The notes under the pieces: generated by a model
What the model saw: the letters and a program-made list of their open reading frames with translations, nothing else
What the model was told of the DNA's origin: nothing
Database searches by the model: none
Made by a program: the position numbers and the translations under genes
Shown here: positions 20,201 through 31,620 of the stretch, in pieces
How positions within the stretch are numbered: the first letter of the stretch is position 1
Layout: every line of letters starts with the position of its first letter
Assembly: GCF_033958435.1 (NCBI RefSeq)
Contig: NC_134161.1
Location: 1,612,001-1,676,000 of the forward strand
Length of the DNA stretch: 64,000 nucleotides
Direction of reading: 5' to 3'
From: Carettochelys insculpta
Taxonomy: Eukaryota > Chordata > Testudines > Carettochelyidae

Positions 20201-23097
20201 TGGCCAGGCGCTGTGTCGTGGGGAGCAGGGTGCTGCAAGGCTCAGGGGAGGGGCCAAGCGAGAGAAGGTGAGCATGAAAATCGTTAAAGGCGTCAGATAC
20301 ATACATACGCCGATGGCAAAGTTCTTGGTGCAGGCTTGACCAGAGCGGGACCGAACTGCAGTCTAATCCAAGTCTCTGGAGTACATTGGCTGTTTGGAGG
20401 GGCAGCAGAACTTCTCAGTTAATGGCAAGGATCCTTCAGGGGCGATGAGCCAGACCGAGGACAGATGAAGGACCCCCCCGCCCCGAACCCTTGGTATAAC
20501 CTGCCCCCATAGTTATTGCTGTCGTGTGTCCCATGATGGAGTTTGTCACAAGAGCAGCTCACCTCTCCATGCACAACTCGGTCCTTTTCAGGCGGCCGTT
20601 GCTCCCAGGCTGCTCTGAAAACTCATCCAATGTGGCTCGGCACTACGCCCAGTGCATTGTCCGTGAAGTGCTGCAGCTCACTTGACTAATAATCTCCTAA
20701 CACCAGGCTGGCCAAGCCTCTGGTTGATACCACTGTGGCAGGGGCAGGGTGAAGGGCCCCTCAGAGGGAGCCCATTCAAGCAGAGGAGCCTGCAGGGTGG
20801 TCACAGGCAGCTGGGTGGGAGATGGCTCAGCCTAATGAAAGCCAGCTGGCCCCAATGACTGGGCCAGTAAGAGGCCTTTAAAACCCTCCCCAGCGGGAAG
20901 GGCAGGGGGGAAAGTGAGGGGTGAGCAGAGAGGTGCAAGGAGATGGGAGCAGTGAGAGAGAACAGGTGTGAGAGGAGCAGAGAGCAGCAGGAACACCGGA
21001 GATCCCAGAGGGGGAGCAGGAGTGAGGACCTGGGATGGCTACGGCCTGGAAAAGGTACCAGGGGGATCATCTGGGGAAGTGGCCCAGGGAGAGAGCCGCT
21101 GTGCTAAGGGAGTCAGCTCCTCCCCCTGGCAGCTGCACAGGGTCCCTGGGCTGGAACCTGTCGTGAGTGGGCGGGGGCTGGGTTCCCCCCAGACCACCCC
21201 TCGCAACAGGCCCTGAAGTGGTCCTATCGGACTGGCCAGAGGCCCAGGAATAGGACTGACTTCGTCACACCACACAGATGCCAATGTCATCACTTCAAAC
21301 GATAGCCACGTCCAAACCGCGTAGCCAGCACCAGCCGGCAATCAGCTGTTCGGCGCTCTCGCCTGGGGCGCTCCCCACCACATGCGCTGCGTGGCTTTGT
21401 GTGTTCCTATTGCGCTCGGGGACTGTCTCACGGCCTGGGAGCAGAAGTGCAAAAATCCATTCCCTGCTGAGCATTTGAGCTGCCCCCTCCCTGCTGCACT
21501 GGTTCGTTGCACTGGCCTATACCTTTTCCCTTTGCGGGCCCCTTTGTCTCACCAGAACCAGGTGCCTCCATCTCTTTAACGACACGGCCCTGCAGCTGGC
21601 GGGGTTTGCACGGGGAGACCCCAGGTGCCCACGGTTGGGGATGAAAGGGGCTTTTGCAACACCACCTGCTCAGCAAACTGGGGAAGCTCCTGCTCTGGCT
21701 TGGTTTTGTTTCTGCTGGCTATTGGCAGGGTCACGCAGCAGCACATGGTGCTGGAAGATGTTCTTTCAAACCAGAACAACCGAGGTTCCCTCTTGTTCTG
21801 TTGTAAGTGGTTTCAGTCCCAGGGGCTGCCTCTGGGAGCATGGCCCTGCACGCTCACTGCAGAGCTGGATGTCTTTTGCTCCAGGCTCTTGGTGCTGATC
21901 ACACAGCCATGCTAGCTGGTGCTGCAGATGCAGCTGGGGCAAGTGAACAAAGGGTGTGAGGAGAACACGGGCCACGGAAAGGTGCTGGGGAGAAGCCAGT
22001 TGAAGAGATTAGGGTGACTCGGTTCCTTATCTGGCTTTGTAAAAACCATCCTTGGAGCTGCCCTCAGGTGAGCTTGTAAATCACTCGCCAAGTCAGTGGG
22101 CGAGATGAAGGGGACCCAAGTGCTGGCAGGCACGAGGGCAGCCCTGATTCAGATCTGGTGTGCACAGGCAAACGCCTGCTCCAGCTCCGCCCCAGCACAC
22201 GACAGAGTGGACGGCAACACACGTCGGGGCTGCCAGATGAAATACAGCTCAGAGCCAGCAAGGCACAGGGAAGAGGTACTCCGTGCTCTCCTGCCTTGGA
22301 AATACAGGAACATCCAGGGCAGCCACTCCACAGCATTATCACAGTGTCCAGCCCCGTCCCTGGCAGAGGGGAGGGCGTGAGCGCCCTTGCAGGGGGGAGC
22401 TGCTGCTGACATGCCAAATGGCTGCAGCACCGAGCCCAGTGGGCTCAGCAGGTGCAAGAATGGCCTTCAAATGAGCTGTGTGACAAAGCCCCGGCCAAAG
22501 GCCACTGTGGCTGGGCATGAGCTTGGGTTAATTTCTTCCCACTAGGGCAGCTGGCCTCCACCTTCCTCATTGATGGCGCCAATGCCTTGTCTTCAGGAGC
22601 TGCTGCAGCAGGCCCCCAGCTCTGCACCAGGGACTGAGCACAGTGCCAGCTGTGCGTGTCCCAGTACCACACAGGGCAGAGAACACACCATGTTCTCCTG
22701 ACTTCAGCCTGTTCACCCCCAGTACTGCCCTCCCCTATCCTGCCTCCATTCTCCTCCTCTGCTTCCATTGACCCCACAGCTGCGGCTGGGACAGGCAGCA
22801 CCTCTGCCCACAAGAGACACAGGAGACACCCCAGCAAAAGTAGCCGAATGTTTTTCCCCCCACGCATGCCCCTGGGCTGTACCCTGTGTGGACCTGCACG
22901 TGCGAAGAGCTTGGGCTTGGGAGGGCTGTTTAGCAGCCAAAGGAAAAAGGAGATTCCCTGTTCGGAAGCTGGAACTGGACAAATGCAAGCTAGAAAGAAG
23001 GGGGTTGTGAGCCGATGCCCAGGTGCCAGCTAAAGGTCTGGTGGGGCAAAGGGGGTGATGCCGCACCAGCAGCTACGCTAAGCAGCCAGGGCAGGCT
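17256..23097. other. Intergenic region upstream of IL10RA
   Basis: No recognised gene. 20750-21260 is a purine-rich block with TTTAAAACCCTCCCCAGCG, which may be a decayed repeat. At 22445-22867 the minus strand has an isolated 140-codon frame with a signal-peptide-like start, treated as unproven. Confidence 0.5.
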
Positions 23098-23997
23098 GGG
23101 TTCTTTGGTTTGTGTTTAGTTCGGGTACAGCAGCAAGAGGAAAATTACACTTAGAGAGGCTTTAACAGTTACTTTTTATTTATACAAAGATAGAAACAAT
23201 TTAACTGAGACAAATGATTAAAGTACAAGTTAGTGCTCGTGGTTTTTAAAGGGGAAACAACACAATTTAACTTAAGAAAAGTTTTAGACAAACTAGCTGG
23301 CTTAAACTAATACAAGTAATGTGTACACAAGAAAGGCAAGTTGCAGGTGTGATTTTCACCCCTGCCTCTTAGACCTGGTGGAACCAGAGTCTTTCCCTCA
23401 ATTCCTGTAGGAAAGAAGTGTAATACAGGTGTAATTCTTACCCCTGCCTCCTAGATCCGGTGTGACCCAGAATCTTTTTCTCAATCCCTCGGGAAGAAGT
23501 AGATACGAACCAGGCGTCCCCAGTCTCGGGAGTCAATGCCAGACCTGGCCAGCAGGTGTAGGTGATTGGAGCTCAAAGGGGGGGTGGTCTGCCAAGCCCC
23601 TTTATACCCCTTTTGTCACGTAGGCTTCTTCCTGGTCTCAAGTGGCCAATCGGGAGGAATGTGTTTGAACCCCAGGTTTCCCAGGGAAGGTGCAAGGCTC
23701 AATTTGCACCTGTGAATTGTGGACAATTGGGCACCTTTGGAGGTGATGGGAGGAGATTCCCCGTTCTTCCTGGGGTAGTGATCAGGTGTCAATTACCGAG
23801 ATCAGCCAGAAAGACGGCCATTAGCTAGCCCATTCACTGTCTGGTTTTCGTGTATAGTAGAGAGGCTGGGCGAGACAGCACACCTGTGTTCCCAGGACAT
23901 CAAAGGCTGCCTGTCTCACTTGCTTGTTTCTCTCTCTGTCTCTCCCAGTGGGGGTGGGGAAAGAAAAGGCCAAATGGGGGGTTCATGTCTGGCTACA
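23098..23997 (-). mobile_element. Possible solitary LTR-like sequence
   Basis: AT-rich segment with TTTTTATTTATACAAAGATA and a repeated GATTTTCACCCCTGCCTCTT / AATTCTTACCCCTGCCTCCT section, then CCCCTTTATACCCC. Composition and order resemble an LTR read in reverse, but matching ends and a target duplication were not established. No retroviral coding sequence seen. Confidence 0.25.
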
Positions 23998-24029
23998 GGG
24001 GTGTAAATGTTTAACACTATGGAGAATTA

Positions 24030-24110
24030 ACCATTGAAACAACTTACCTAAGGGCATGAGTGGAGGGGTCAGACTGGATGGCCATAATGTTCCTTTCCAG
24101 CCTTAACATC
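24030..24110 (+). mobile_element. Possible CR1-like 3' tail remnant
   Basis: Contains GTCAGACTGGATGGCCATAA and GTTCCTTTCCAGCCTTAACA, resembling the tail of a CR1-type element. Short and diverged. Confidence 0.4.
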
Positions 24111-24189
24111 TAGGAAATTATGCCTTGCAGGTGCAGGCTGGTTGTGGCAGGAGCCAACGCATATGCCAAGCAGCCCCGTGTCTCTGTGT

Positions 24190-25424
24190 AAGACAGTCAA
24201 CATGGATTTACCAAGGGCAAGTCCTGCCTGACCGATCGGATTAGCTTCTATGATGAGGTAACTGGCTCTGTGGAAATGGGGAAGTCAGTGGATGTGACTT
24301 CAGCAAAGCTTTTGATACTGTCTCCCACAACATTCTTGCCCATAAGTTAAGGAAGTATGGATTGGATCCTTGGACTATAAGATGGATAGAAAGCTGGCTT
24401 GATGGTCAGGCCCAAAGGGTAGTGGTCAACGACTCAATATATGGATGGCAGTCAGTTTCAAGTGGAGTGCCCCAAAGCTCGGTTCTGGGGCAAGTGTTGT
24501 TCAACATCTTTATTAATGACCTGGATGAAGGACTGGATTGCACCCTCAGGAAGTTTGCAGATGGCGCTAAGCTAAGGGGAGAGGTAGATATGTTGGACGT
24601 AGAGATAGGATCCAGAGTGACCTGGATAAATTGGAGGACTTGGCCAAAAGAAATCTGATGTGGTTCAACAAGAACAAGTGTAGAGTCCTGCACCTGGGGC
24701 AGAAGAATCCCAAGCATTGTTATAGGCTGGGGGCCGACTGGTTAAGTACCAGTAGAGCAGAAAGGGACCTAGGGGTTATGGTGGATGAAAGTAGATATGA
24801 GTAAACAGTGTGCCCCTGTAGCCGAGAAGGTTAACGGCCTATTAGGGTGCATTAGGAGGAGCATTTCGAACAAATCTAGAGAAGTGTTTGTTCCCCTCTA
24901 TTCGGCACTGGTGAGGCCACATCTGGAATGCTGTGTCCAGTTTTGGGCCCTCCGCTATAAAAAGGATGTGGATGTGCTGGAGTAGATTCAGCGGAGGGCA
25001 ACAAAAATGATTACAGGGCTGGAGCACATGACCTATGAGGAGAAGCTGAAGGATTTGGGTTTATTTAGTTTGCAGAAGACTGAGGGGTGATATAATAGCA
25101 GCCTTCAGCTTCCTGAAGGGGGGCTCTAAAGAGTATGTCGGGAAACTGTTCTCAGTGGTGTCAGATGGCAGAACAAGGAGCAATGGTCTGAAGTTACAGA
25201 GGGAGAGGAGTAGGTTGGATATTAGGAAAAACTACTTCATAAGGAGGGTGGTGAAGCACTGGAATGCGTTGCCGTGAGAGGTGATGGAAACTCCATCCCT
25301 AGAGGTTTTTAAGTCCTGGTTAGACAAAGTCCTGGCTGGGATGATTTAGTTGGGGTTGATCCTGCTTTCGGCAGGGGGCTGGACTAGATGACTCCCTGAG
25401 GTCCCTTCCCACCCTGGGATTCTA
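24190..25424 (+). mobile_element. CR1 LINE, 5'-truncated, about 1.2 kb
   Basis: Decayed RT domain starting near HGFTKGKSCLTDRI, with [35 protein letters not shown] and later ORF2 segments in several frames, then the 3' UTR and an ATTCTATGATAAG end. Stops and frameshifts make it non-functional. Confidence 0.92.
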
Positions 25425-25860
25425 TGATAAGAACGGCCAGACTGGGTCAGACCAAAGGTCTATCTAGCCCAGTGTCCTGTCCTTTGACAATGTCCAGCGC
25501 CAGATGCCCAGAGAGAATGAATAGAACAGGGAATCATGAAGTGGTCCATCCTTGGTCACCCATTCCCAGCTTCTGGCAGACACAGGCTAGGGACACCATT
25601 CCTGCCCATCCAGACAAATAACCACTGACGCGCCTGACCTCTATGAATTTATCTAGTTCTTTTGTGAACCCTGTCATAAACTTGACCTTCACAACAGGCT
25701 CTGACAAGGAGTTCCATGGGTTGACTGTGTGTGTGAAGAAATACTTCCTTTTGTGTTATAAACTTGGCATCCATTAATTTCATTTGGTGACCCCTAGCTC
25801 CTGTGGCATGAGAAAGAATAAATAACATTTCTTTATTCACATTCTCCACACCATTATTAA
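25425..25860 (-). mobile_element. CR1 LINE 3' fragment, different subfamily, antisense
   Basis: Read on the minus strand it gives KRKYFFTHTVNPWNSLS, KELDKFIEVRRVSGYL and CQKLGMGDQGW, the conserved end of a turtle CR1 ORF2 group distinct from its neighbour. On the plus strand it opens with AACGGCCAGACTGGGTCAGA. It abuts the end of the preceding CR1 copy. Confidence 0.85.
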
Positions 25861-26194
25861 TAATAATGGCTTCTGGGGTTGCTGCACATTCAGTCAGTAT
25901 TTAGGAAAACCTTCTGTAAGTCAACAAGCACAAGAGAATTTCACCTTTATTTTCTTTTTTTTTAAAACATGGAAAAAATATGCAGATGGAAAAAGGCTGT
26001 GCCCCCCAAAACCCAGCCTGTCTCCTACATCTCTAGTCAGCTGCAAAGTGAGAACAGCCAGTGTCGTGGTGATGGCTGTGTTAACCTTTGAGTGTTATAT
26101 CGAGAGACCTGTGGGTTTGGTGCTTACTGAGGTGCTAACAAGTACTAAACAGCAAGCAGAAAGGTCAGTTGCAACCATTTCAGAGAAGAGTGCT

Positions 26195-26440
26195 GAGGGA
26201 ATTGGTACTGCCTGACCAATCTGATTAGCATCTATGACGAGGTAACAGGCTCTGTGGATATGAGGAAGTCAGTGGATGTAATATACCTTGACTTCAGCAA
26301 AGCTTTTGATACTGTCTCCCACAACATTCTTGCTCATAAGTTGAGGAAGTATGGATTGGATCCACGGACAATAAGATGGATAGAAAGCTGGCTGAATGGT
26401 TGGGCCCAATGGGTAGTAGCCCTATGATTCTATGAATGAG
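26195..26440 (+). mobile_element. CR1 LINE RT fragment with internal deletion
   Basis: Encodes [16 protein letters not shown] and RWIESWLNGWAQ, then jumps directly to a terminal TGATTCTATGAATGA tail, so most of the 3' half is deleted. Confidence 0.85.
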
Positions 26441-27021
26441 GGATGTAGGTACTTGCAAGGCCCAGCTGGAGCTAAGGAGAATGCAGGATGAGTTGTGGAA
26501 GAGGAAACCTGCAGGTGTCCAGTAGTGTGCAGGTACAAACAATGAAGAGGTGTTCTCTGATTTTCTCAAAGCAGTCTGTGGACCATCTCAGTCAGACGCG
26601 GCTCCCTGGAAGATCGCAGGTGTTACAAACCTAAACAAAGACAACAAGGAAATGGTACGGAGATGGTATGAACACTTCAGTAATCTACTTAATGAACAGA
26701 ACATCCACAGTCAACTGTCATGTCCTTCACCGTGTGCCTGAGAAACCCATCAAAGAGGGTCTCGATCTCCCTTGATCAGTCGAAAAAGTTGTAAAAGCCA
26801 TTTAACAACTGAGCTCTGGCACAGCTCCTGGAGACGATGGCATCCCAGCAGAATTAGATACAGGAGCAGCCCTCCAAGCATGTTTTGGGGCAGTCACTCC
26901 ATTCCAGGATCAAAAGAGCTAAAAACAGTCGTGGGAGAGGACAGCCCTGGGAGCCAATTAGAGGGAGGCTAGCAGCCAATCAGGGCCCAGTGAAGCCCTT
27001 ATAAGAGATTCCTGGAGAGGA

Positions 27022-27190
27022 GGGGCTAGCTCAGTGGTTTGAGCATTGGCCTGCTAAAGTTGGCGTTGTGAGCTCAGTCATTGAGGAGGCCATTTAGGGG
27101 TCTGGAGCAAGTAGATTTAAAAAAAAATCTGGCAGGGGACTGGACTTGATGACCTCCTGAGGTCCCTTCCAGCTCTATGAGATGTCTATC
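27022..27190 (+). mobile_element. tRNA-derived SINE of turtle Cry I type
   Basis: Starts with a tRNA-like head (GGGGCTAGCTCAGTGGTTTG, A-box region), has a B-box-like GTTGTGAGCTCAGTC and a middle TTGAGGAGGCCATTTAGG. It ends in a CR1-like tail (GACCTCCTGAGGTCCCTTCC). This structure is the hallmark of the cryptodiran turtle SINE family and is the best clue to the organism. It sits in the first gap of the older LINE. Confidence 0.85.
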
Positions 27191-27635
27191 CTCATAGGAG
27201 GAGTGCGCTCTAGCTCTGGAGGGAGAGGTACCCAGTTGCCTACCACCAAGGTACCATGGACAGAGCAACAATGGGGGGGGCACCAACCTGAGTAGTCTCA
27301 GCCTGTGGCCCAGCCACAGGGGCTGAGAACTGGCAGGACAGCAGCTCTATGTCCTCTTGCCTAGGATAAGTGACCCTTCCAGTCTGCAGTTTGGCCCTGG
27401 GACAGGAGCTACAGGATGACTAGCAGTTGGGTCATGGGGAGCTGAGCTTGCTTGGAAGGGGAGGAAGCTGGAATGCAGCTGTGTGCTGAGAGGGACAGAG
27501 GTCCAGAGGAGTGGTGGAAAAGGGACATAAGGTAAGAATAGGTGAGACACTGCCCAAAAGAGGGTGCTCCAGTGCTGGGTTGAGCTCATTCCCAGAGTGA
27601 CCAAGGGGAGGAGGCACCATGCTGGTGAGTCAGAG
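27191..27635. other. Inserted sequence of unknown family within the old LINE
   Basis: Purine-rich sequence between the SINE and the next piece of the old LINE. It has no recognised coding capacity. It and 26906-27021 may be parts of one insertion that the SINE later entered. Family not recognised. Confidence 0.4.
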
Positions 27636-27841
27636 ACTTGCTACCAGGTGTTTCATGACATGTTGCCTTGCAACTGGGAGGCCAAAGACATGCTGCAAGA
27701 ATTCAAAGCTGCTATTATCATATCACTCTTCAAAAACAAAGGCAGCGGAAACAGCAGTGGTGTAGCTCTTCTCTGCACAGCAGATAACAAACAAGATTGC
27801 GTTCCACAGAACAGAGTCATTGCAAACCTCAACAGAATGTG

Positions 27842-28256
27842 AGCTGGGAGGGAAGACTAAAGAACTGGGCTTGTTTCCCTTAGAAAAGGGAAGACTTAGA
27901 GGGGACATGAGAGTGGTTTTCAAGTAGCTTAAAGAGGGTTACAAGGAGGAGGGAGAAAAATTGTTCTCCTTGGCCTCTGAGGACCCAACAAGGAGCAAAG
28001 GGCTTAAACTGCAGCAAGGGAGTTCAGGTTGGACATTAGGACAAACTTCCTAACTGTCAGGGTGGTCAAATACTTGAATAAACTACCTAGGGGGGTTGTG
28101 GAATCTCCATTGCTGGAGATATTTAAGAGTGGGTTAGACAGACATCTAGCGGGGGTGGTCTAGGCGGTGCTTGGTCTTGCTGTGAGGGCAGGGGGCTGGA
28201 CTCAATGACTTCTCGAGGTCCCTTCCAGTTCTAGTGTTCTATGATTCCATGAAACC
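27842..28256 (+). mobile_element. CR1 LINE 3' fragment
   Basis: Matches the end of CR1 ORF2 and its 3' UTR: a stretch equivalent to LGLFPLEKGRLRGDMRVVFK, then GGAATCTCCATTGCTGGAGA, GGGGGCTGGACTCAATGACT and a tail TTCTATGATTCCATGA. Inserted in the old LINE between NRVIANLNR and its continuation at 28257. Confidence 0.9.
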
Positions 28257-28484
28257 CATTGGAGGAAAATGTGCCAGATGTGCAGTGTGGTTTCAGACCA
28301 GGCCATAGTGCTACAGACATGATTTCTGACTTAAGCTGAGTCCAGGAAAAACATTTGGAGCAGAGCATGGACCTGTGTGAGTTGTCATCGCTGTGGCCAA
28401 AGCTTTTGATGAGGTCAACAGAGAGGGTCTGTGGGCTCTTCTGTGTAAAGTGAGCTGCCCAAGGAGGGTCATACAATCATCAGT

Positions 28485-28811
28485 GGAGACTGGTAAGGGG
28501 AGTTCTGTGGGGGCACCAGCCATGTGCCCCTTTTCCCCTCCCCCCAGGCCCTGCTCCTGCTCTGCCCCCTGCCCCCCCCAGGTCTGCCCATGCCCCATCT
28601 CTCTTCCCACCTTTGCTCCTCCTCTGCCTGTCTCTTCTTTTGGAAGTGCTGGGCTGCTTCTGATGAGTACCGGGGCAGTCCTGCCTGTTCCCCGGAGCCG
28701 CATAGCCTGTGAGCAGCGTGAGCTGGGAAGGGATGCTGCACTGATGGTGAGTGCGGGGGGGTGGGGGGGCAGGAGACACTGGGCGTGACCCCTTGAGCAT
28801 CCCCGTGCAGC
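28485..28811. other. GC-rich insertion within the old LINE
   Basis: Interrupts the old LINE between the CPRRVIQ and LFHDHNRARV segments. Contains polypyrimidine stretches (CCCTCCCCCCAGG, CCCCTGCCCCCCCCAGG) and a G-rich run. No coding capacity or known family recognised. Confidence 0.4.
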
Positions 28812-28917
28812 TCCCCTGCAAATCATCCACCTGTTCCATGACCACAACAGGGCAAGAGTTTGCCAGCAGTGGCTTTTCTGATGCATTGGAAATCTCTGAT
28901 GGTGTGAAGCAAGGTTT

Positions 28918-29055
28918 GTAGGTCCCAGCTTGACAAAGCCCTGGCTGGGATGATTTAGTTGGGGTTGATTCTGCTTTGGGCGGGGGGCTGGACTTGATGA
29001 CCTCCTGAGGTCCCTTCCAGCCCTTGGATTCTGTGATTCTATGAATCTATCATTC
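28918..29055 (+). mobile_element. CR1 LINE 3' end fragment
   Basis: About 135 bases of CR1 3' terminus (CCTGGCTGGGATGATTTAGT, GACCTCCTGAGGTCCCTTCC) ending in ATTCTGTGATTCTATGAA repeats. It interrupts the GVKQG|CVLAP motif of the old LINE. Confidence 0.9.
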
Positions 29056-29229
29056 TAAGACTGCCCTAGCTCCCATACTGTGTGACTTGTTTGTTGCTGT
29101 GCCTCAGCTGTGCAATGAGGGATGTGGATCAGGGCATATACATTAGCTACTGACTCAGTGGCTCCCTCTTTGATCTTTGAAGGCTCGGGACTAAGACCAA
29201 GAACCTGGAGAGGCTCATGGGCAAGATGA

Positions 29230-31620
29230 CTTTCAGTAAACTCGGAGAAAGCTGAAAAGTTCAGAGAGACCCTCCAGGAAAATCTGCGCAGCAGCCCTGG
29301 GGGCGCCGATGTGACACCCAAATGGCGACATCTGAGGGATACAGTTTACAACACGGCCTTGTCGGTGTTTGGAAGAAGAGCTAGAAACACGAACGACTGG
29401 TTCGAAGCTAACTCTGATGAGATGATTCCAGTCATTGAAAAGAAGCGCGCTGCACTCCTGGAGTACAAACGCTCACCGAGCCAGAGTACCCTGCAAGCAC
29501 TTAGAGAGGCCAGAAGAACAGTGCAGCAGACAGCCAGGCGCTGTGCCAGCAACCACTGGCTCCAGCTATGCAGCAGCATCCAGACCTGTGCTGACTTTGG
29601 TAATCTCAGAGGAATGTATGAGGGTATGAGGAAGGCATTAGGACCCACCCAGAACAAGATGGCACCTCTGAAATCCAAATCTGGTGAAGTCATCGCTGAC
29701 AAAGCCAAACAGATGGAGCGCTGGGTCGAGCACTACTCCGAGCTGTACTCACGCGAGAACGTTGTGGTTGACGCAGCCCTCGATGCCGTCGAGCTCCTAC
29801 CAGTAATGGACGAACTGGATCAAGAACCGACTGTGGATGAACTGAAGAGAGCCATCGACAGCATTGCAGCAGGAAAGGCCCCTGGCCAGGATGGTATACC
29901 ACCAGAGGTAATCAAGTGTGCCGCGGACACACTCCTGGAACCCCTACATGAGCTACTGTGCCTGTGCTGGAAAGAGGGTGAGGTTCCACAGGATATCCGC
30001 GACGCTAACATTGTAACGTTGTATAAGAACAAAGGAGACAGAAGCGACTGCAACAACTACCGTGGAATCTCCCTCCTAAGCGTCACTGGTAAACTGTTCA
30101 CTTGCGTCATCCTTGGCAGACTCCAGAAGATTGCTGAGAGGGTGTACCCCGAATCACAGCGCGGATTCCGCGCAGAGAGGTCTACCGTTGACATGGTCTT
30201 CTCTCTAAGGCAGCTGCAGGAGAAGTGCAGGGAGCAGAGGAAGCCACTCTACATAGCCTTCATCGACCTGACCAAGGCCTTTGACTTGGTCAGCAGGGAT
30301 GGTCTGTTCAAACTGCTCCACAAGATAGGCTGTCCTCCACGGTTACTCAAGATGATCCAGTCATTCCACGAAAACATGAGAGGAACCATCCAATATGACG
30401 GCACATTATCGGATGCTTTCAGAATCAGGAGCGGCGTCAAACAAGGATGCGTGCTTGCTCCGACACTGTTCAGGATCTTCTTCGCACTCCTCCTGAAGCA
30501 TGCCTTTGGATCTTCAACAGAGGGCATCTTGCTGCACACAAGATCTGATGGGAAACTGTTTAACCTTGCAAGGCTGAGAGCTAAGACTAAGGTGCGAGAA
30601 GTCCTCATCAGAGACATGCTGTTCGCAGACGGTGCTGCTGTAGTCTCTCACACAGAAGACCAGCTTCAAAAACTGCTGGATCGGTTCTCCAAAGCGTGCA
30701 AGAACTTTGGGCTTACCATCAGCCTAAAGAAGACAAATGTACTTGGTCAAGATGTTGCTGAATCCCCATCAATCAGCATTGACAACTATACGTTAGAGGT
30801 TGTCCACAAGTACGTTTACCTCGGGCCCACCATCACTGACACCCTGTCGTTGGACTCTGAGCTAAATAGGAGGATCGGAAAAGCGGCCACAACTCTGTCC
30901 AGACTCAGCAAGAGAGTGTGGAATGACAACAAGCTGTACACTCACACCAAAATGCAAGTCTACAGAGCCTGCATCCTCAGCACCCTCCTTTATGGCAGCG
31001 AGACTTGGACCCTGTATGCCCGCCAGGAAAAGAGGCTGAACGTCTTCCACTTGCGCTGCCTCAGGCGCATCCTCGGAATATCACGGAAGAACAGAGTTAC
31101 CAACACCGCCGTCCTCGAGCAAGCTGGAATCCCAACCATGCACACCCTCCTCAGGCAGCGTCGGCTCCGCTGGCTTGGCCACGTCCACAGGATGAGTGAT
31201 GGAAGGATTCCAAAAGACATCCTGTATGGTGAGCTAGCCTCTGGCAAAAGACCCCCCGGACACCCCCAGTTGCGTTACAAAGATGTCTGCAAGAGAGACC
31301 TCAGAGAGGTAGACATCGAGCTGGACAACTGGGAAGAACTAGCAGACGACCGTGGCAGATGGAGGCAGGGGTTACACAAGGGCCTTCAGAAGGGCGAGTT
31401 GAAGATCAGACAGCTAGCAGAGGAGAAGCGAGCGCACAGAAAGCACAATAAGGACTTGCCAGACACCCACTACATCTGCAAGAGGTGCAGCAAGGACTGT
31501 CACTCTCGTGTGGGTCTTTATAGTCACAATAGACGCTGTAAATGAAGTCTTATATTGAAACTTTAAAGGGCGCGATCCATAGTCTGTGCAGACTGAAGGA
31601 TGCCTACTACTACTACTACA
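29230..31620 (+). mobile_element. Younger non-LTR retrotransposon with uninterrupted RT ORF, 5'-truncated
   Basis: An ORF open from 29230 to the stop at 31543-31545 (about 771 codons, no frameshift) encodes the region after the endonuclease. Parts in order: RT palm with GKAPGQDGIP, YKNKGDRSDCNNYRGISLLS, FIDLTKAFD and GVKQGCVLAPTLF; thumb; C-terminal part with LYGSETWTL and RLRWLGHVHRM; and a terminal C2H2-like finger (CKRCSKDC...GLYSHNRRC). The catalytic box that should read FADD reads FADG (30622-30633), so the enzyme should be inactive. A short 3' UTR ends in a (CTA)n-type tail at about 31602-31620. The 5' junction at about 29230 abuts the older LINE in its RT region. The clade was not assigned. 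Confidence 0.88.
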
